NCBI RefSeq assembly: GCF_036013525.1 | Contig: NZ_CP107853.1 | Location: 6,138,001-6,202,000, forward strand | Length of the DNA: 64,000 nt | Direction of reading: 5' to 3' | Origin: Nonomuraea sp. NBC_00507 | Lineage (GTDB): Bacteria > Actinomycetota > Actinomycetes > Streptosporangiales > Streptosporangiaceae | In this document: piece after piece, positions 1-8,146 of the stretch | Layout: each line of letters begins with the position of its first letter | How positions within the stretch are numbered: the first letter of the stretch is position 1 | Made by a program: the position numbers and the translations under genes | The notes under the pieces: model-generated | What the model saw: the letters and a program-made list of their open reading frames with translations, nothing else | Database searches by the model: none | Told to the model about the DNA's origin: nothing

Positions 1-435
1 GGCGAGCAGGTGGCCACCGTTGCAGACCGCCTGCTGGAGGGGCAGCCGGCAGCCGTCGCCCTGGACGGCCTGGACTACGAGCCCGACCCACCGATCTTCA
101 CGCCGCGGATCACCGTGATCGTGGATGTGAGCTCTCCGGCGGACGCGTGGTTCGGGGCGGCCCGCCGCAGTCTCGGCGACAGAACATCGACCAACGTGCT
201 CACCCTCTCCGTCCGGGAACTGACCCCCGGTGATGCCGTGCTGATGACCACGTACGTCTCCGACGGCCGCCGCATCGTCACAGGGGAGCCTTTTCTCGAA
301 GGCCGGACCACGGCCGCTGACCAGGGCGAACTGCTGGACGAGCTCTGGGAGGCACTTGATCCGCACTATCGGGTGGCGGCGGCGACCTTCACGCCCCACC
401 GCCTCGCCGAGACCACCCTGCGCCACCAACGATGA
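1..435 (+). CDS. IMP cyclohydrolase-like protein, C-terminal part (cut by window start)
   Basis: The reading frame is open back to base 1, so this is the 3' part of a longer gene; a GTG at position 10 is only the first start inside the window. The visible 144 or so residues contain YEPDPPIFTPRI, then a strand-rich stretch ending MTTYVSDG and TGEPFLEG. This order (YEPDxPxxTPRI, then TTYxxDG, then GEP) resembles the PurO-type IMP cyclohydrolase-like family, which closes the purine ring to give IMP. The identification is from memory of the family pattern and the N-terminal half cannot be seen, so the enzyme activity is only probable. The gene ends shortly before the convergent small gene at 475-756. 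Confidence 0.5.
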   Translation, partial: GEQVATVADRLLEGQPAAVALDGLDYEPDPPIFTPRITVIVDVSSPADAWFGAARRSLGDRTSTNVLTLSVRELTPGDAVLMTTYVSDGRRIVTGEPFLEGRTTAADQGELLDELWEALDPHYRVAAATFTPHRLAETTLRHQR

Positions 436-474
436 GGCGGGGACGTTCCATGGGGTTGGCCTGGAGCGGACACC

Positions 475-756
475 TCAGCCGGTGAGGACGGGGGCCTCCT
501 CCTGGCCGAAGGTGATCACGATGTACCTGCCGTTGGCGTAGCTGACCACAGGCCGCCCCAGTATGTCACCCACCCTGCGAGCGACCCCCTGGAAGAGCTC
601 CACCATCTCCGGGGTGTCGGCGGACACCCTGAACCGTCCGTTGGCGAGGAGTTGTTCGGCGACCAAGGTGGAGAAGTTCGCCTCGGCTCGGACCTTCTCC
701 TCGGCGCTGAGAGGGGTGCGCCGCGGCGCGGGCTGCGTGCCGAAAGAGTGGGACAT
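475..756 (-). CDS. Small hypothetical protein (93 aa)
   Basis: I do not recognise this protein. The ATG at 756 is chosen because AAGGAG lies 6-7 bases upstream on the minus strand; an in-frame extension to 783 would put that ribosome binding site inside the coding region. The product is soluble, with no signal peptide or membrane segment. It has a charged N-terminal helix (SAEEKVRAEANF), a predicted helix around ELFQGVARRVGDILGRP and a C-terminal beta hairpin-like VVSYANGRYIVITFG. It is convergent with the IMP-cyclohydrolase-like gene. No function is assigned. Confidence 0.6.
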   Translation of the reverse strand: MSHSFGTQPAPRRTPLSAEEKVRAEANFSTLVAEQLLANGRFRVSADTPEMVELFQGVARRVGDILGRPVVSYANGRYIVITFGQEEAPVLTG

Positions 757-881
757 TGATGATCTCCTTCTGATCGCCGTCATTCTAGGATGCCATCCGT
801 GTCTCCTGTCTGGACCGCCGCCGAGCTCCCGCCAGCCAATCCGGTAATTCGGGATTGGGGTGGGTGCTTTGGGGGTCGAAG

Positions 882-935
882 GGGGCGCGAGCCCCTGGGA
901 GGCGCTGCCCCGGACTCCGTCGCGCGGAGCGCGCC
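882..935. other. Structured GC-rich intergenic element, possible terminator of the ROK gene
   Basis: The 198 bp between the ROK gene and the small gene has no supported gene. It holds two hairpins: GGGGC (882-886) with loop GCGA pairing GCCCC (891-895), and a longer structure in which GGCGC (901-905) pairs GCGCC (931-935) around an inner CTCCG-TCGCG-CGGAG hairpin (915-929). On the minus strand it lies just past the ROK stop codon, so it could terminate that gene. There is no T tract. It resembles the abundant GC-rich intergenic repeats of actinomycetes, but copy number cannot be judged from one window. Confidence 0.4.
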
Positions 936-954
936 TCTGTGGAGGACCGTGTAG

Positions 955-2097
955 TTAGGGCTGGGTGAGGGCGGCTTCGAGGAGGAGGGCGCCGGCGCCC
1001 AGCAATGCGGCGTCGCGGCCTGCTCTCGCTGGGGCGATTTCCAGGTCTCTAGTGGCCAGGGGGAGACAGCGTTCCCAGACGGCGGCGCGGATCGAGGTGA
1101 TCAGGGGTTCTGCTGCCGACAGGCTGCCGCCCACAGCCACCACGTCCGGGTTGAAGAAGTTCACCAGGACCGTCAGCACCTCGCCGATGCGGCGGCCGGC
1201 GTTGCGGACCAGGCTTGTCGCCTCAGGGACGGCGTCGTGCACCAATCCCACAATGTCGGCCGGGCGGGTCACCTCGATGCCGGCCTCCGACAGTGCCGTC
1301 ATCAGGGCGGCGCCGCTCGCGTACGCCTCCAGGCAGTCCGGGTGGCCGCAGGCGCAGATGACGGAGGAGTCGGAGCGGACCCGGACGTGGCTGATGTCGC
1401 CGGCCGCGCCGCGGCCGCGGTGCAGGCGGCCGTTGACGATCACGCCGCAGCCTATGCCGGTCCCTGCCTTGACGACCATGAGGTTCTCGTGGTCCGGCCA
1501 CCAGCGCGCCTCGCCGGCCGCCATCAGGTTCGCGTCGTTCTCGACGAGGATGGGCAGGTCGTAGCGGGTGGCGAGGTGGTCGGCGACGGGGAAGTCGTTC
1601 CAGCCGGGCATGCGGGAAGGGGTGACGACGCGGCGGGTGGCCGGGTCCACCGGGCCGGGGATGCCGGTGCCCACCCCGCGCAGCGGCACCCCGGCCGGTA
1701 CGTGCGCCGCCACCAGCTCGTCGAAGGCGTCGGCGATGCGGTCGAGCGTGCTCCGCGGGCCGTCGGCGATCTCGCATGCACGCTCCTCCACCAGGAGCGG
1801 GGTGCCGCTCAGGTCGAGCAGGCTGAGGCGTACGTGGTGAGCGCCCAGGTCGGCGACGGCCAGCACGCCGGCCGTGGGGGAGAGGCGGAGCAGGCGCGGG
1901 CGGCGGCCGCCGCGGGAGGCGCCGGAGCCCTCCTCGGCCAGCAGGCCCGCGTCGATGAGCTCCTCCACGCGCAGCGACACGCTCGACGCGGCCAGGCCGG
2001 ATAAGCGGGCCAGGTCGGCGCGGGACTCCGCCTTGCCGGTGGCGACGAGTCGCAGCAGGTCGCCCTGTGCCCCCTGCACGGGCAGCCGCTGGTCCAT
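955..2097 (-). CDS. ROK family transcriptional regulator
   Basis: ROK proteins of the NagC/Mlc/XylR type join an N-terminal winged helix to a sugar-kinase fold and usually repress neighbouring uptake genes until a ligand binds. Here residues 10-60 form the helix-turn-helix and wing (ADLARLSGLAASSVSLRVEELIDAGLL, read in parts), and residues 75-375 the ROK domain. It keeps the phosphate-binding GTGIGCGVI, the ROK signature region ending AGDISH, the END motif with Asp188, and a zinc site CACGHPDC (Cys248, Cys250, Cys255 with His237). It is divergent from the amino-acid ABC operon, 105 bp away, and probably controls it. The effector is unclear, since ROK ligands are usually sugars while the neighbours handle amino acids. 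Start ATG 2097; the ribosome binding site is weak. Confidence 0.88.
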   Translation of the reverse strand: MDQRLPVQGAQGDLLRLVATGKAESRADLARLSGLAASSVSLRVEELIDAGLLAEEGSGASRGGRRPRLLRLSPTAGVLAVADLGAHHVRLSLLDLSGTPLLVEERACEIADGPRSTLDRIADAFDELVAAHVPAGVPLRGVGTGIPGPVDPATRRVVTPSRMPGWNDFPVADHLATRYDLPILVENDANLMAAGEARWWPDHENLMVVKAGTGIGCGVIVNGRLHRGRGAAGDISHVRVRSDSSVICACGHPDCLEAYASGAALMTALSEAGIEVTRPADIVGLVHDAVPEATSLVRNAGRRIGEVLTVLVNFFNPDVVAVGGSLSAAEPLITSIRAAVWERCLPLATRDLEIAPARAGRDAALLGAGALLLEAALTQP

Positions 2098-2136
2098 GTG
2101 AGATACCTACCATGCAGAACTTCCGCCAGCAACGTA

Positions 2137-2189
2137 TTGACTTGCTCCGAAATATCCCACTACGGTCCGGACTATCTTCGAAATCGAAG
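2137..2189 (+). promoter_or_regulatory. Promoter and palindromic operator of the amino-acid ABC operon
   Basis: TTGACT (2137-2142) and TACGGT (2161-2166), separated by 18 bp, fit a housekeeping promoter reading into the lipoprotein gene. Directly after the expected start of transcription lies CTTCGA-AA-TCGAAG (2176-2189), a perfect 6+6 palindrome. Its position suits repression by the divergent ROK regulator. The binding protein is inferred from proximity only. Confidence 0.5.
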
Positions 2190-2202
2190 GAAGTGACCGT
2201 TC

Positions 2203-3108
2203 ATGAAGAGGTTTGTCGCTGTCGCCGCCGTCTCCCTGTTAGCCCTGACGGCCTGCGGTGAGTCGAGCAGCCCCGCCGTCCCCGGGGCCACGTCCCCCCA
2301 GAGCGATGTCCTGGCCAAAGCGCCGGTCGCGACGGTGGCCGAGATCCTGCCCGGCTCCACCATGGAGAAGATCAAGCAGCGCGGCGAGCTCCTCGTGGGC
2401 GGCTCGCTGGACGCGCCCCTGTTGTCCCAGCAGAACCCAGCCACCGGCGAGGTCGAGGGCTTCGACGCCCAGATGGGCAAGGCCCTGGCGAAGTACATCC
2501 TGGGCGAGCCCAAGGTGAAGATCGTCAACTCGGCGTCGGAGACCAGGGAGGCGCTGCTCGCCAACGGCACCGTCGACGTGGTGTTCCAGACGTACACAAT
2601 CACGGAGGAACGGGCGAAGCAGGTGGCGTTCGCGGGCCCGTACTACACCTCCGGTCTGACGATCGCGGTGAAGAAGGGCACGACGGGCATCGCCAAGCCG
2701 GAGGACCTGAACGGCAAGAAGGTCCTGGCGGGCGCGAACACCCCGGCCATCCCCGCGATCAAGAAGCTGGCGCCGCAGGCCGAGATCATCACGTTCGGCA
2801 GCGACCCCGAGTGCATCCAGGCGCTCAAGCAGGACCGGGGCGTGGCGTACGTGCAGGACGAGACGATCCTCATCGCCGACGCCAAGAAGGACCCGTCGAT
2901 CGAGATCGTGACGAAGCCGTTCACCGTCGACCCGTACGGGATCGGGCTCAAGCACGGCGACGACCAGATGAAGACGTTCGTCAACGACTGGCTGAAGAAG
3001 ATGCAGGACGGCGGGGTCTGGCAGGAGATCTGGAAGACCTCCATCGGCACCGTCGTGACCGGTGACGCGCCGGCGCCGCCGCAGATCGGCTCCGTGCCGG
3101 GGTCCTGA
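2203..3108 (+). CDS. Polar amino-acid ABC transporter substrate-binding lipoprotein
   Basis: This is the extracellular binding protein of a family 3 (glutamate/glutamine/aspartate type) importer. The N-terminus MKRFVAVAAVSLLALTAC is a lipoprotein signal with lipobox LTAC and Cys18 as the lipidated residue. The mature part has family 3 features: a first lobe with RGELLVGGSLDAPLL and VEGFDAQMGKALAKYILG, then a YTITEERAKQVAFAGPYY segment typical of amino-acid binders, and a second lobe with FTVDPYGIGLKHGD near the C-terminus. It is the first gene of an operon with two permeases and an asparaginase, so glutamate, aspartate, glutamine or asparagine are likely ligands. Start ATG 2203 with GGAAG upstream. 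Confidence 0.9.
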   Translation: MKRFVAVAAVSLLALTACGESSSPAVPGATSPQSDVLAKAPVATVAEILPGSTMEKIKQRGELLVGGSLDAPLLSQQNPATGEVEGFDAQMGKALAKYILGEPKVKIVNSASETREALLANGTVDVVFQTYTITEERAKQVAFAGPYYTSGLTIAVKKGTTGIAKPEDLNGKKVLAGANTPAIPAIKKLAPQAEIITFGSDPECIQALKQDRGVAYVQDETILIADAKKDPSIEIVTKPFTVDPYGIGLKHGDDQMKTFVNDWLKKMQDGGVWQEIWKTSIGTVVTGDAPAPPQIGSVPGS

Positions 3109-3752
3109 TGGGAGTCCTTCTCGAGCACCTGCCCGAGCTGTGGCAGGGGCTGATCGTGACGTTCCAGCTCACCGCCGCGTCCTTTGCGGGCGCGGCGGTG
3201 CTGGGCGTGCTGGTCTGCGCTCTGCGCGTCAGCCCGGTAGGGGTGTTGCGCGCCCTCGGCACGGCGTACGTCGAGACGCTGCAGAACCTGCCGCTGCTGG
3301 TGCTGCTCGTCCTGGCGTTCTTCGGCCTGCCGGAAATCGGGATCAAGGCCGAGCCGCTGGTGACGGCCATCGTGGTGATCGCCGTGTACGAGGCCGCCTA
3401 CATCGGCGAGGCGCTGCGCTCGGGCGTGAACTCGGTGTCGAAGGGGCAGGGCGAGGCGGCCCGGGCGATCGGGCTGACGTTCGGCCAGTCACTGCGGCAT
3501 GTCGTCCTGCCGCAGGCACTGCGCACGGTGGTGCAGCCGATCGGCAACATCTTCATCGCCACCACCATGAACACGGCGCTGGCCGGCGCCATCAGCGTCG
3601 TCGACCTGACGGCGAGCGCCCAGCGGGTGAACCTGGTCGAGGCGCAGCCCATCCCGATCTTCGTGGGCGCAGGGGTCGCGTACGGGCTGATCGCCGCCGC
3701 GGCCGGGTTCGTCACCGGCAGGCTGGAGCGCCGGCTGGTGATCCTGCGATGA
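3108..3752 (+). CDS. Polar amino-acid ABC transporter permease, first subunit
   Basis: A 214-residue inner-membrane permease of the HisM/GluC class. Its ATG overlaps the TGA of the binding-protein gene by one base, indicating translational coupling. There are about five hydrophobic segments. The cytoplasmic EAA loop that docks the ATPase reads GEAARAIGLTFGQSLRHVVL, followed by PQALRTVVQPIGN. It pairs with the next permease to form the membrane channel. No ATP-binding subunit is encoded between this gene and the asparaginase, so the ATPase must be supplied from elsewhere. Confidence 0.9.
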   Translation: MGVLLEHLPELWQGLIVTFQLTAASFAGAAVLGVLVCALRVSPVGVLRALGTAYVETLQNLPLLVLLVLAFFGLPEIGIKAEPLVTAIVVIAVYEAAYIGEALRSGVNSVSKGQGEAARAIGLTFGQSLRHVVLPQALRTVVQPIGNIFIATTMNTALAGAISVVDLTASAQRVNLVEAQPIPIFVGAGVAYGLIAAAAGFVTGRLERRLVILR

Positions 3753-4576
3753 GCACCGTCCTGTTCGACGAGCCGGGGCCCAAGGCACGCCGGCGCATCC
3801 GGGCCGCCACCGCGCTCGGCACGCTGGCCGCCGTGGCGCTGGTCGCGCTGGCCGTGCGGCAGTTCGCGGCGAACGGGCAGCTCGACGCCGCCCGCTGGCA
3901 GCCGTACGCGACGTGGCCCATGTGGCGGTACCTGCTGGACGGGCTGTGGTCGACGTTCCTGGCGGCCGTCGTGTCGGCGGCGCTGTCGATGGCGTTCGGG
4001 CTGGCCCTGGCGCTGGGGCGGGTGTCGCCGCGGGCGTGGGTGCGCGGCCCGGCCGCCGCCTACGTCGAGGTGGTCCGGACGATCCCGGCGTTGCTGCTGG
4101 TGTACGTGGTGCTGTTCGCGCTGCCGCGGTACGGGCTCGACCTGCCGCTGTTCTGGAAGCTGGTCGTGCCGCTGACGGTGTCCAACGCGGCCGCGTACGC
4201 GGAGATCTTCCGCGCCGGGATCAACTCGATCGAGCGCGGCCAGACCGAGGCCGGCCTGGCCGTCGGCCTCACGCGCCTGCAGACGATGCGGCTGATCGTG
4301 TTGCCGCAGGCTGCCCGCCGGGTGCTGCCGTCGCTCGTCAGCCAGTCCGTCGGGCTGCTCAAGGACACCTCGCTCGGCTTCATCGTCAGCTACGGCGAGC
4401 TGCTCTACAGCGGCAAGGTCCTGGCCGCCTACAACGGCCTGCTCATCCAGACGTACCTGGTCGTCGCGCTGATCTACTTGGTGGTCAACGCGTCGCTGTC
4501 CAAGCTGGCCCGCACGCTCGAGGCCCGCCAGCCCACGAGCTCCGTCACGCTGAGAAGGAGAATCGCCCGTGCCTGA
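3749..4576 (+). CDS. Polar amino-acid ABC transporter permease, second subunit
   Basis: A 275-residue permease of the GluD/HisQ class. The start is the ATG at 3749, overlapping the preceding stop as ATGA; a much longer in-frame extension upstream is only a shadow of the first permease. Residues 1-35 are cytoplasmic and basic (GPKARRRIRAAT), followed by a first membrane span, an external stretch and the transport domain. The EAA loop is EAGLAVGLTRLQTMRLIVL followed by PQAARRVLPS. It forms the heterodimeric channel with the first subunit. The 3' end overlaps the asparaginase start by 8 bases. Confidence 0.9.
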   Translation: MSTVLFDEPGPKARRRIRAATALGTLAAVALVALAVRQFAANGQLDAARWQPYATWPMWRYLLDGLWSTFLAAVVSAALSMAFGLALALGRVSPRAWVRGPAAAYVEVVRTIPALLLVYVVLFALPRYGLDLPLFWKLVVPLTVSNAAAYAEIFRAGINSIERGQTEAGLAVGLTRLQTMRLIVLPQAARRVLPSLVSQSVGLLKDTSLGFIVSYGELLYSGKVLAAYNGLLIQTYLVVALIYLVVNASLSKLARTLEARQPTSSVTLRRRIARA

Positions 4577-5516
4577 GCTCGCCGTCCTGGCCGAGGTGAT
4601 CCGCTCGGGATTCGTGGAGAGCGTCCACTACGGCAGCGCCGTAGGCCTCGACCCGTCGGGGCTGGGCGCGGTGACGCTGGGCCTGGTGGACGCGCCGGTG
4701 TTGCCGCGCTCGTCGGCCAAGCCGTTCCAGGCGCTGGCGTGCCTCACAGCGGGTGCCGCGCTGGCGGGGCCGCGGCTGGCGATCGCCGCCGGCAGCCACA
4801 CGGGTGAGGATGTCCACGTACGGCTGGTACGGGAGCTGCTCGCGGACTACGGCCTGGACACCGGAGCCCTGCGCTGCCCGGAGTCCTGGCCGGAGGACCA
4901 GCCCACGATGCACGCGTTGATCAGGCAGGGCGCCGGCGTCTCGCGCGAGCGGATGAACTGCTCGGGCAAGCACGCCGCCATGCTGGCCGCCTGCGTCGCG
5001 AACGATTGGGATGTGCCCGGCTACCTGTCTCCCGGCCACCCCCTGCACCTGCGCGTGCGATCGGTCACCGAGGAGCTGGCGGGGGAGAAGGCCGCGCACG
5101 TGGCAGTGGACGGGTGCGGGGCCCCGCTGTTCGGGCTGTCGCTGACCGGGCTGGCACGCGCGGCGCAGGCGCTGGTGCTGGCCGCGCCGGGCAGCGGTCC
5201 GCGGCAGGTCGCGGACGCGATGCGCGCCCACCCCGAGTATGTCGGCGGCACCGGCCATCAGAACACCGAGCTGATGCGCGCCCTGCCCGGCGCCGTGGCC
5301 AAGGGCGGCGCGGAAGGCGTGCTGGTGGTGGCGCTGGCGTCGGGGCACGCGGCGGCGGTGAAGGTCATCGACGGCAGCCCGCGCGCCACCACGGCCATCG
5401 CGCTGGGCGTGCTGCGGCTGATGGGCTGCGACGTCACGTCCGCCGCCGCCTTCGAGCATGTGGACGTGCTGGGCGGCGGCGTCCCCGTGGGCCGGATCGC
5501 CGTCATGCCGGCTTAG
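4569..5516 (+). CDS. L-asparaginase II family protein
   Basis: A 315-residue protein of the asparaginase II family (thermolabile, Rhizobium AnsA type), unrelated in fold to classical bacterial asparaginases. Recognisable stretches are VIRSGFVESVHYGSAV at the start, RSSAKPFQALA around residue 50, AAGSHTGEDVHV near 77, RMNCSGKHAAMLAAC near 130 and VDGCGAPLFGLSL near 180. It would hydrolyse asparagine to aspartate and ammonia in the cytosol. The GTG start at 4569 has AGAAGGAG upstream inside the permease gene, so the enzyme is made from the transporter mRNA. The operon therefore looks like uptake and deamidation of asparagine or a related amide. Confidence 0.85.
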   Translation: MPELAVLAEVIRSGFVESVHYGSAVGLDPSGLGAVTLGLVDAPVLPRSSAKPFQALACLTAGAALAGPRLAIAAGSHTGEDVHVRLVRELLADYGLDTGALRCPESWPEDQPTMHALIRQGAGVSRERMNCSGKHAAMLAACVANDWDVPGYLSPGHPLHLRVRSVTEELAGEKAAHVAVDGCGAPLFGLSLTGLARAAQALVLAAPGSGPRQVADAMRAHPEYVGGTGHQNTELMRALPGAVAKGGAEGVLVVALASGHAAAVKVIDGSPRATTAIALGVLRLMGCDVTSAAAFEHVDVLGGGVPVGRIAVMPA

Positions 5517-5547
5517 CGCACCGGTCGCACGACTTCGCAGCGCTCGT

Positions 5548-6297
5548 TCACCCGCCTGCCTCTCCGCTGTGACGCGCCGTGAACGCGAGGATACGGTGCC
5601 AGGCGTCGGTGCACGCCTCCTGCCACTGGTCATCGGAGTCGTCGAAGAACGAATGCGGTGCGCCGTCGTACACGTGCGCCTCGTATGTCTTGCCGGCCTG
5701 GTCGAAGGCGGCGGTCAGCGTGGCGTACTGCTCCGGGGTGGTGGCCACGTCATCCCCGGCGAGCAGCATGAGAAGCGGCGCGGACGGTTGGGCCGTACGA
5801 TCGCCGAGGAATCGGGGCGGCCCGTAGAAGCCGACGGCGCCGGCCAGGTCCAGCCCGGAGGCGGCGAGCCGCCAGGAGTAGCCGCCGCCGAGGCAGAAGC
5901 CGACGCTGAACAGCGGGCCGGGATGCCAGGCGCGGATCGCGTCGGCCGCAGCGGCGGCGTCGGTCTCGACGTGGTGCGGTTCGAGCAGGGCCAGGTGAGC
6001 GAACCCGTCGAACGCGTCGTCCCGGGAGCCGGTGCCGGCGCTGCGCCCGTAATAGTCCATCACCAGCGTGTGGAAACCTGCTTCGGCGAACCGGTGGGCC
6101 AGGCTCGCGTAGAACGGGTGGAAACCGCGCACGTCGGGCAGCAGCAGCACATTGCTGCCGTTGGGCACGGCCGGGGCCGCCCGGTAGGCCCGGAAACGGT
6201 TGCCGTCGGCGGCGCCGATCTCCCATGCCCCGTGTGCGGCCACCCCTCCGGTGACGACGGGGGCGGCGGGCGGCCTGCTGTCGATGTCGTGGCACAT
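5548..6297 (-). CDS. Dienelactone hydrolase family protein
   Basis: A 249-residue alpha/beta hydrolase of the dienelactone hydrolase family. The triad is complete: nucleophile Cys135 in GFCLGGG, Asp182 in AGDD and His215 in APHSFF; a cysteine nucleophile is the family hallmark. The family opens lactones in chlorocatechol degradation, but many members have other, unknown substrates. ATG 6297 is chosen because GGAG precedes it at normal spacing; the frame is open further upstream but without a good start. It is divergent from an XRE regulator with 130 bp between them, which probably controls it. The surroundings give no pathway clue. Confidence 0.85.
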   Translation of the reverse strand: MCHDIDSRPPAAPVVTGGVAAHGAWEIGAADGNRFRAYRAAPAVPNGSNVLLLPDVRGFHPFYASLAHRFAEAGFHTLVMDYYGRSAGTGSRDDAFDGFAHLALLEPHHVETDAAAAADAIRAWHPGPLFSVGFCLGGGYSWRLAASGLDLAGAVGFYGPPRFLGDRTAQPSAPLLMLLAGDDVATTPEQYATLTAAFDQAGKTYEAHVYDGAPHSFFDDSDDQWQEACTDAWHRILAFTARHSGEAGG

Positions 6298-6427
6298 GGT
6301 GGTCTTCTCCTTCAGGGTCTGGTGTGGGGAAGCCTGCCGGGCCCGATGCGGGCGGTCCCAGGCCCTGGAGATACGGGTACTGGCAGGGCCACCATCCGCA
6401 ACCGGCGAAGCCGACATACTGGACCTC

Positions 6428-7300
6428 ATGGGAGATCGACCCGAGCTGGCACGCTTCCTTCGGTCCCGCAGAGGCCGGATCAGCCCCGAGAGCGCAGGGA
6501 TCGTCGGCGGAGGCCGCCGCCGGGTGGCGGGACTACGCCGAGAGGAGGTCGCCCAACTCGCTGGAATCAGCGTGGAGTACTACCAGCGACTGGAGCAGGG
6601 ACGTGCCGCCCATCCGTCTCCCGAGGTGCTCGACGCCATCGCCGCCGCACTCCGCCTCGACGACGTGGAACGCGAGCACCTGCGCACGCTGGCCCTCGCC
6701 GTACGGGAACACCGGCGCAGGGCGGCCCGGACCGGCCCGCCGGCCGAGGTCGCCCGGCCGGAACTGGTGCGGATGCTGGACCTGGTCCATACGCCAGCCA
6801 TGATCATCAATGACCGGTTCGACGTCCTCGTGGCCAACGGCGTGGCCGCCCGCCTGTTCACGCTCGAAGCCACCTTGTCGGCGCAGCGGCCGAATCTGGC
6901 CAGGCGGCTGTTCCTCGCCCCCGGGAGCAGGGATTTCTACGTCGAGTGGGACGAGATCGCCGCCGTGACCGCCGGGCAGCTGCGGGTGGCCTCAGGGCTG
7001 TACCCAACGGACGCCGAGCTGGCCGAACTGATCCGCGAGCTCCGCCACGGCAGTGAAACCTTCCGCACGCTGTGGAGCGCCCGCGACGTCAGCGTGCGGA
7101 CGAACGGGGTGAAAAGCTTCCGGCACCCCGCTCTAGGAACGGTGACGTTCAGCTACGAGCACTTCATCCCAGCCGGCGACTCCCGGCAGCGCCTGGTCGT
7201 GCTCGTCCCCGTCGCCGGCAGCGCCACCGAGGCCGCGGTCCAGCTGCTCGCGACCTGGGCGCACACAGCACGACCCAGAACCACAGCGTTGGTGACATAA
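6428..7300 (+). CDS. XRE family regulator with MmyB-like ligand domain
   Basis: A 290-residue transcription factor. Residues 1-75 are a Cro/C1-type helix-turn-helix with the conserved GLRREEVAQLAGISVEYYQR and LEQGR elements; residues 100-285 match the MmyB-like ligand-binding domain (PAMIINDRFDVLVANGVAARLF, read in parts, and later FRHPALGTVTFSYEHF). Such proteins in actinomycetes commonly sit divergent from one oxidoreductase or hydrolase gene, as here with the dienelactone hydrolase. ATG 6428 starts the conserved domain; the longer open frame upstream runs through the neighbour's promoter and is not used. A strong hairpin follows the stop codon. Confidence 0.9.
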   Translation: MGDRPELARFLRSRRGRISPESAGIVGGGRRRVAGLRREEVAQLAGISVEYYQRLEQGRAAHPSPEVLDAIAAALRLDDVEREHLRTLALAVREHRRRAARTGPPAEVARPELVRMLDLVHTPAMIINDRFDVLVANGVAARLFTLEATLSAQRPNLARRLFLAPGSRDFYVEWDEIAAVTAGQLRVASGLYPTDAELAELIRELRHGSETFRTLWSARDVSVRTNGVKSFRHPALGTVTFSYEHFIPAGDSRQRLVVLVPVAGSATEAAVQLLATWAHTARPRTTALVT

Positions 7301-7302
7301 GA

Positions 7303-7337
7303 ACGGCCGCGCCTGCCAGGGGCATCGGCGCGGCCGT
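7303..7337 (+). terminator. Hairpin terminator after the XRE regulator
   Basis: ACGGCCGCGCC (7303-7313) pairs perfectly with GGCGCGGCCGT (7327-7337) around a 13-base loop, starting 3 bases after the stop codon. It lacks a T tract, which is common for actinobacterial terminators. A second smaller hairpin CACGGT/ACCGTG follows at 7344-7363. Confidence 0.65.
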
Positions 7338-7472
7338 GGGCGCCACGGTAGATGTTCACCGTGCAATGGTCACCACGATAGCGCTGCGAGGCCGGCGGGG
7401 TGGCCGGTTATCACCTTTCTCCAGGCGTCCCGATAGGTTGCGCAGAGGATCACTCATGGAAAGGAACGACGG

Positions 7473-8108
7473 TTGACTGTCGATTTGGTGATCTTCGACT
7501 GCGACGGAGTGCTCGTGGACAGCGAGCCCATCTCCGTACGCGTGGGCACGGCCGCACTGCGCCGCCTCGGCTGGACGATCGACGAGGCTGAGTACGCCGA
7601 GCGGTTCGTGGGCTGCAGCAACGAGTACTGGGCCGAGCAGATCGGCGAGACGCCGGCGGGCTGGTGGGAGGAGTTGATCGCCGAGTACGCCGCCGCGATC
7701 AAGGCCGAGCTGTGCGCCGTCGAGGGCATCGAGGAGGCGCTCGACCAGCTGACCGTGCCCAGCTGCGTGGCCTCCAACGGCCGGCACGCCACGATCCGCC
7801 GCAGCCTGGAGGTCACCGGGCTGACGGAGCGGTTCGCGGGGCGGGTGTTCAGCGCCGAGGACGTGGCCGAGGGCAAACCGGCGCCGGACCTGTTCCTGCA
7901 CGCGGCCACCACGATGGGGGTGACGCCGGAGCGGTGCGTGGTGGTGGAGGACAGCCCGTTCGGGGTGATGGCGGCGGTGAGCGCGGGCATGCGCTGCCTG
8001 GCCTATGCCGGCGGCCTGACCCCGGTCACCCGCCTGGCGGGCCTGGGCGCGACCGCGCTCTTCCACGACGCCGCCAAGCTGCCTGACCTGATCGGCGCCC
8101 TGGACTGA
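7473..8108 (+). CDS. HAD superfamily hydrolase (beta-phosphoglucomutase/phosphatase-like)
   Basis: A 211-residue HAD enzyme. Motif I is FDCDGVLVDSEP with nucleophile Asp9 and acid/base Asp11, motif II is VASNG, motif III is the Lys in GKPAPDLFL, and motif IV is VVVEDSPFGVMAA. The cap between motifs I and II is a helical C1 cap. This layout fits sugar-phosphate phosphatases and beta-phosphoglucomutases; the substrate cannot be read. The start is the TTG at 7473, preceded by AAAGGAACG; no ATG or GTG lies close enough without cutting motif I. The gene is 38 bases from the next one and may be cotranscribed with it. Confidence 0.85.
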   Translation: MTVDLVIFDCDGVLVDSEPISVRVGTAALRRLGWTIDEAEYAERFVGCSNEYWAEQIGETPAGWWEELIAEYAAAIKAELCAVEGIEEALDQLTVPSCVASNGRHATIRRSLEVTGLTERFAGRVFSAEDVAEGKPAPDLFLHAATTMGVTPERCVVVEDSPFGVMAAVSAGMRCLAYAGGLTPVTRLAGLGATALFHDAAKLPDLIGALD

Positions 8109-8146
8109 CCTGCCCCGATCGCGGCCCGGCGACGTACGGTGAGGTC

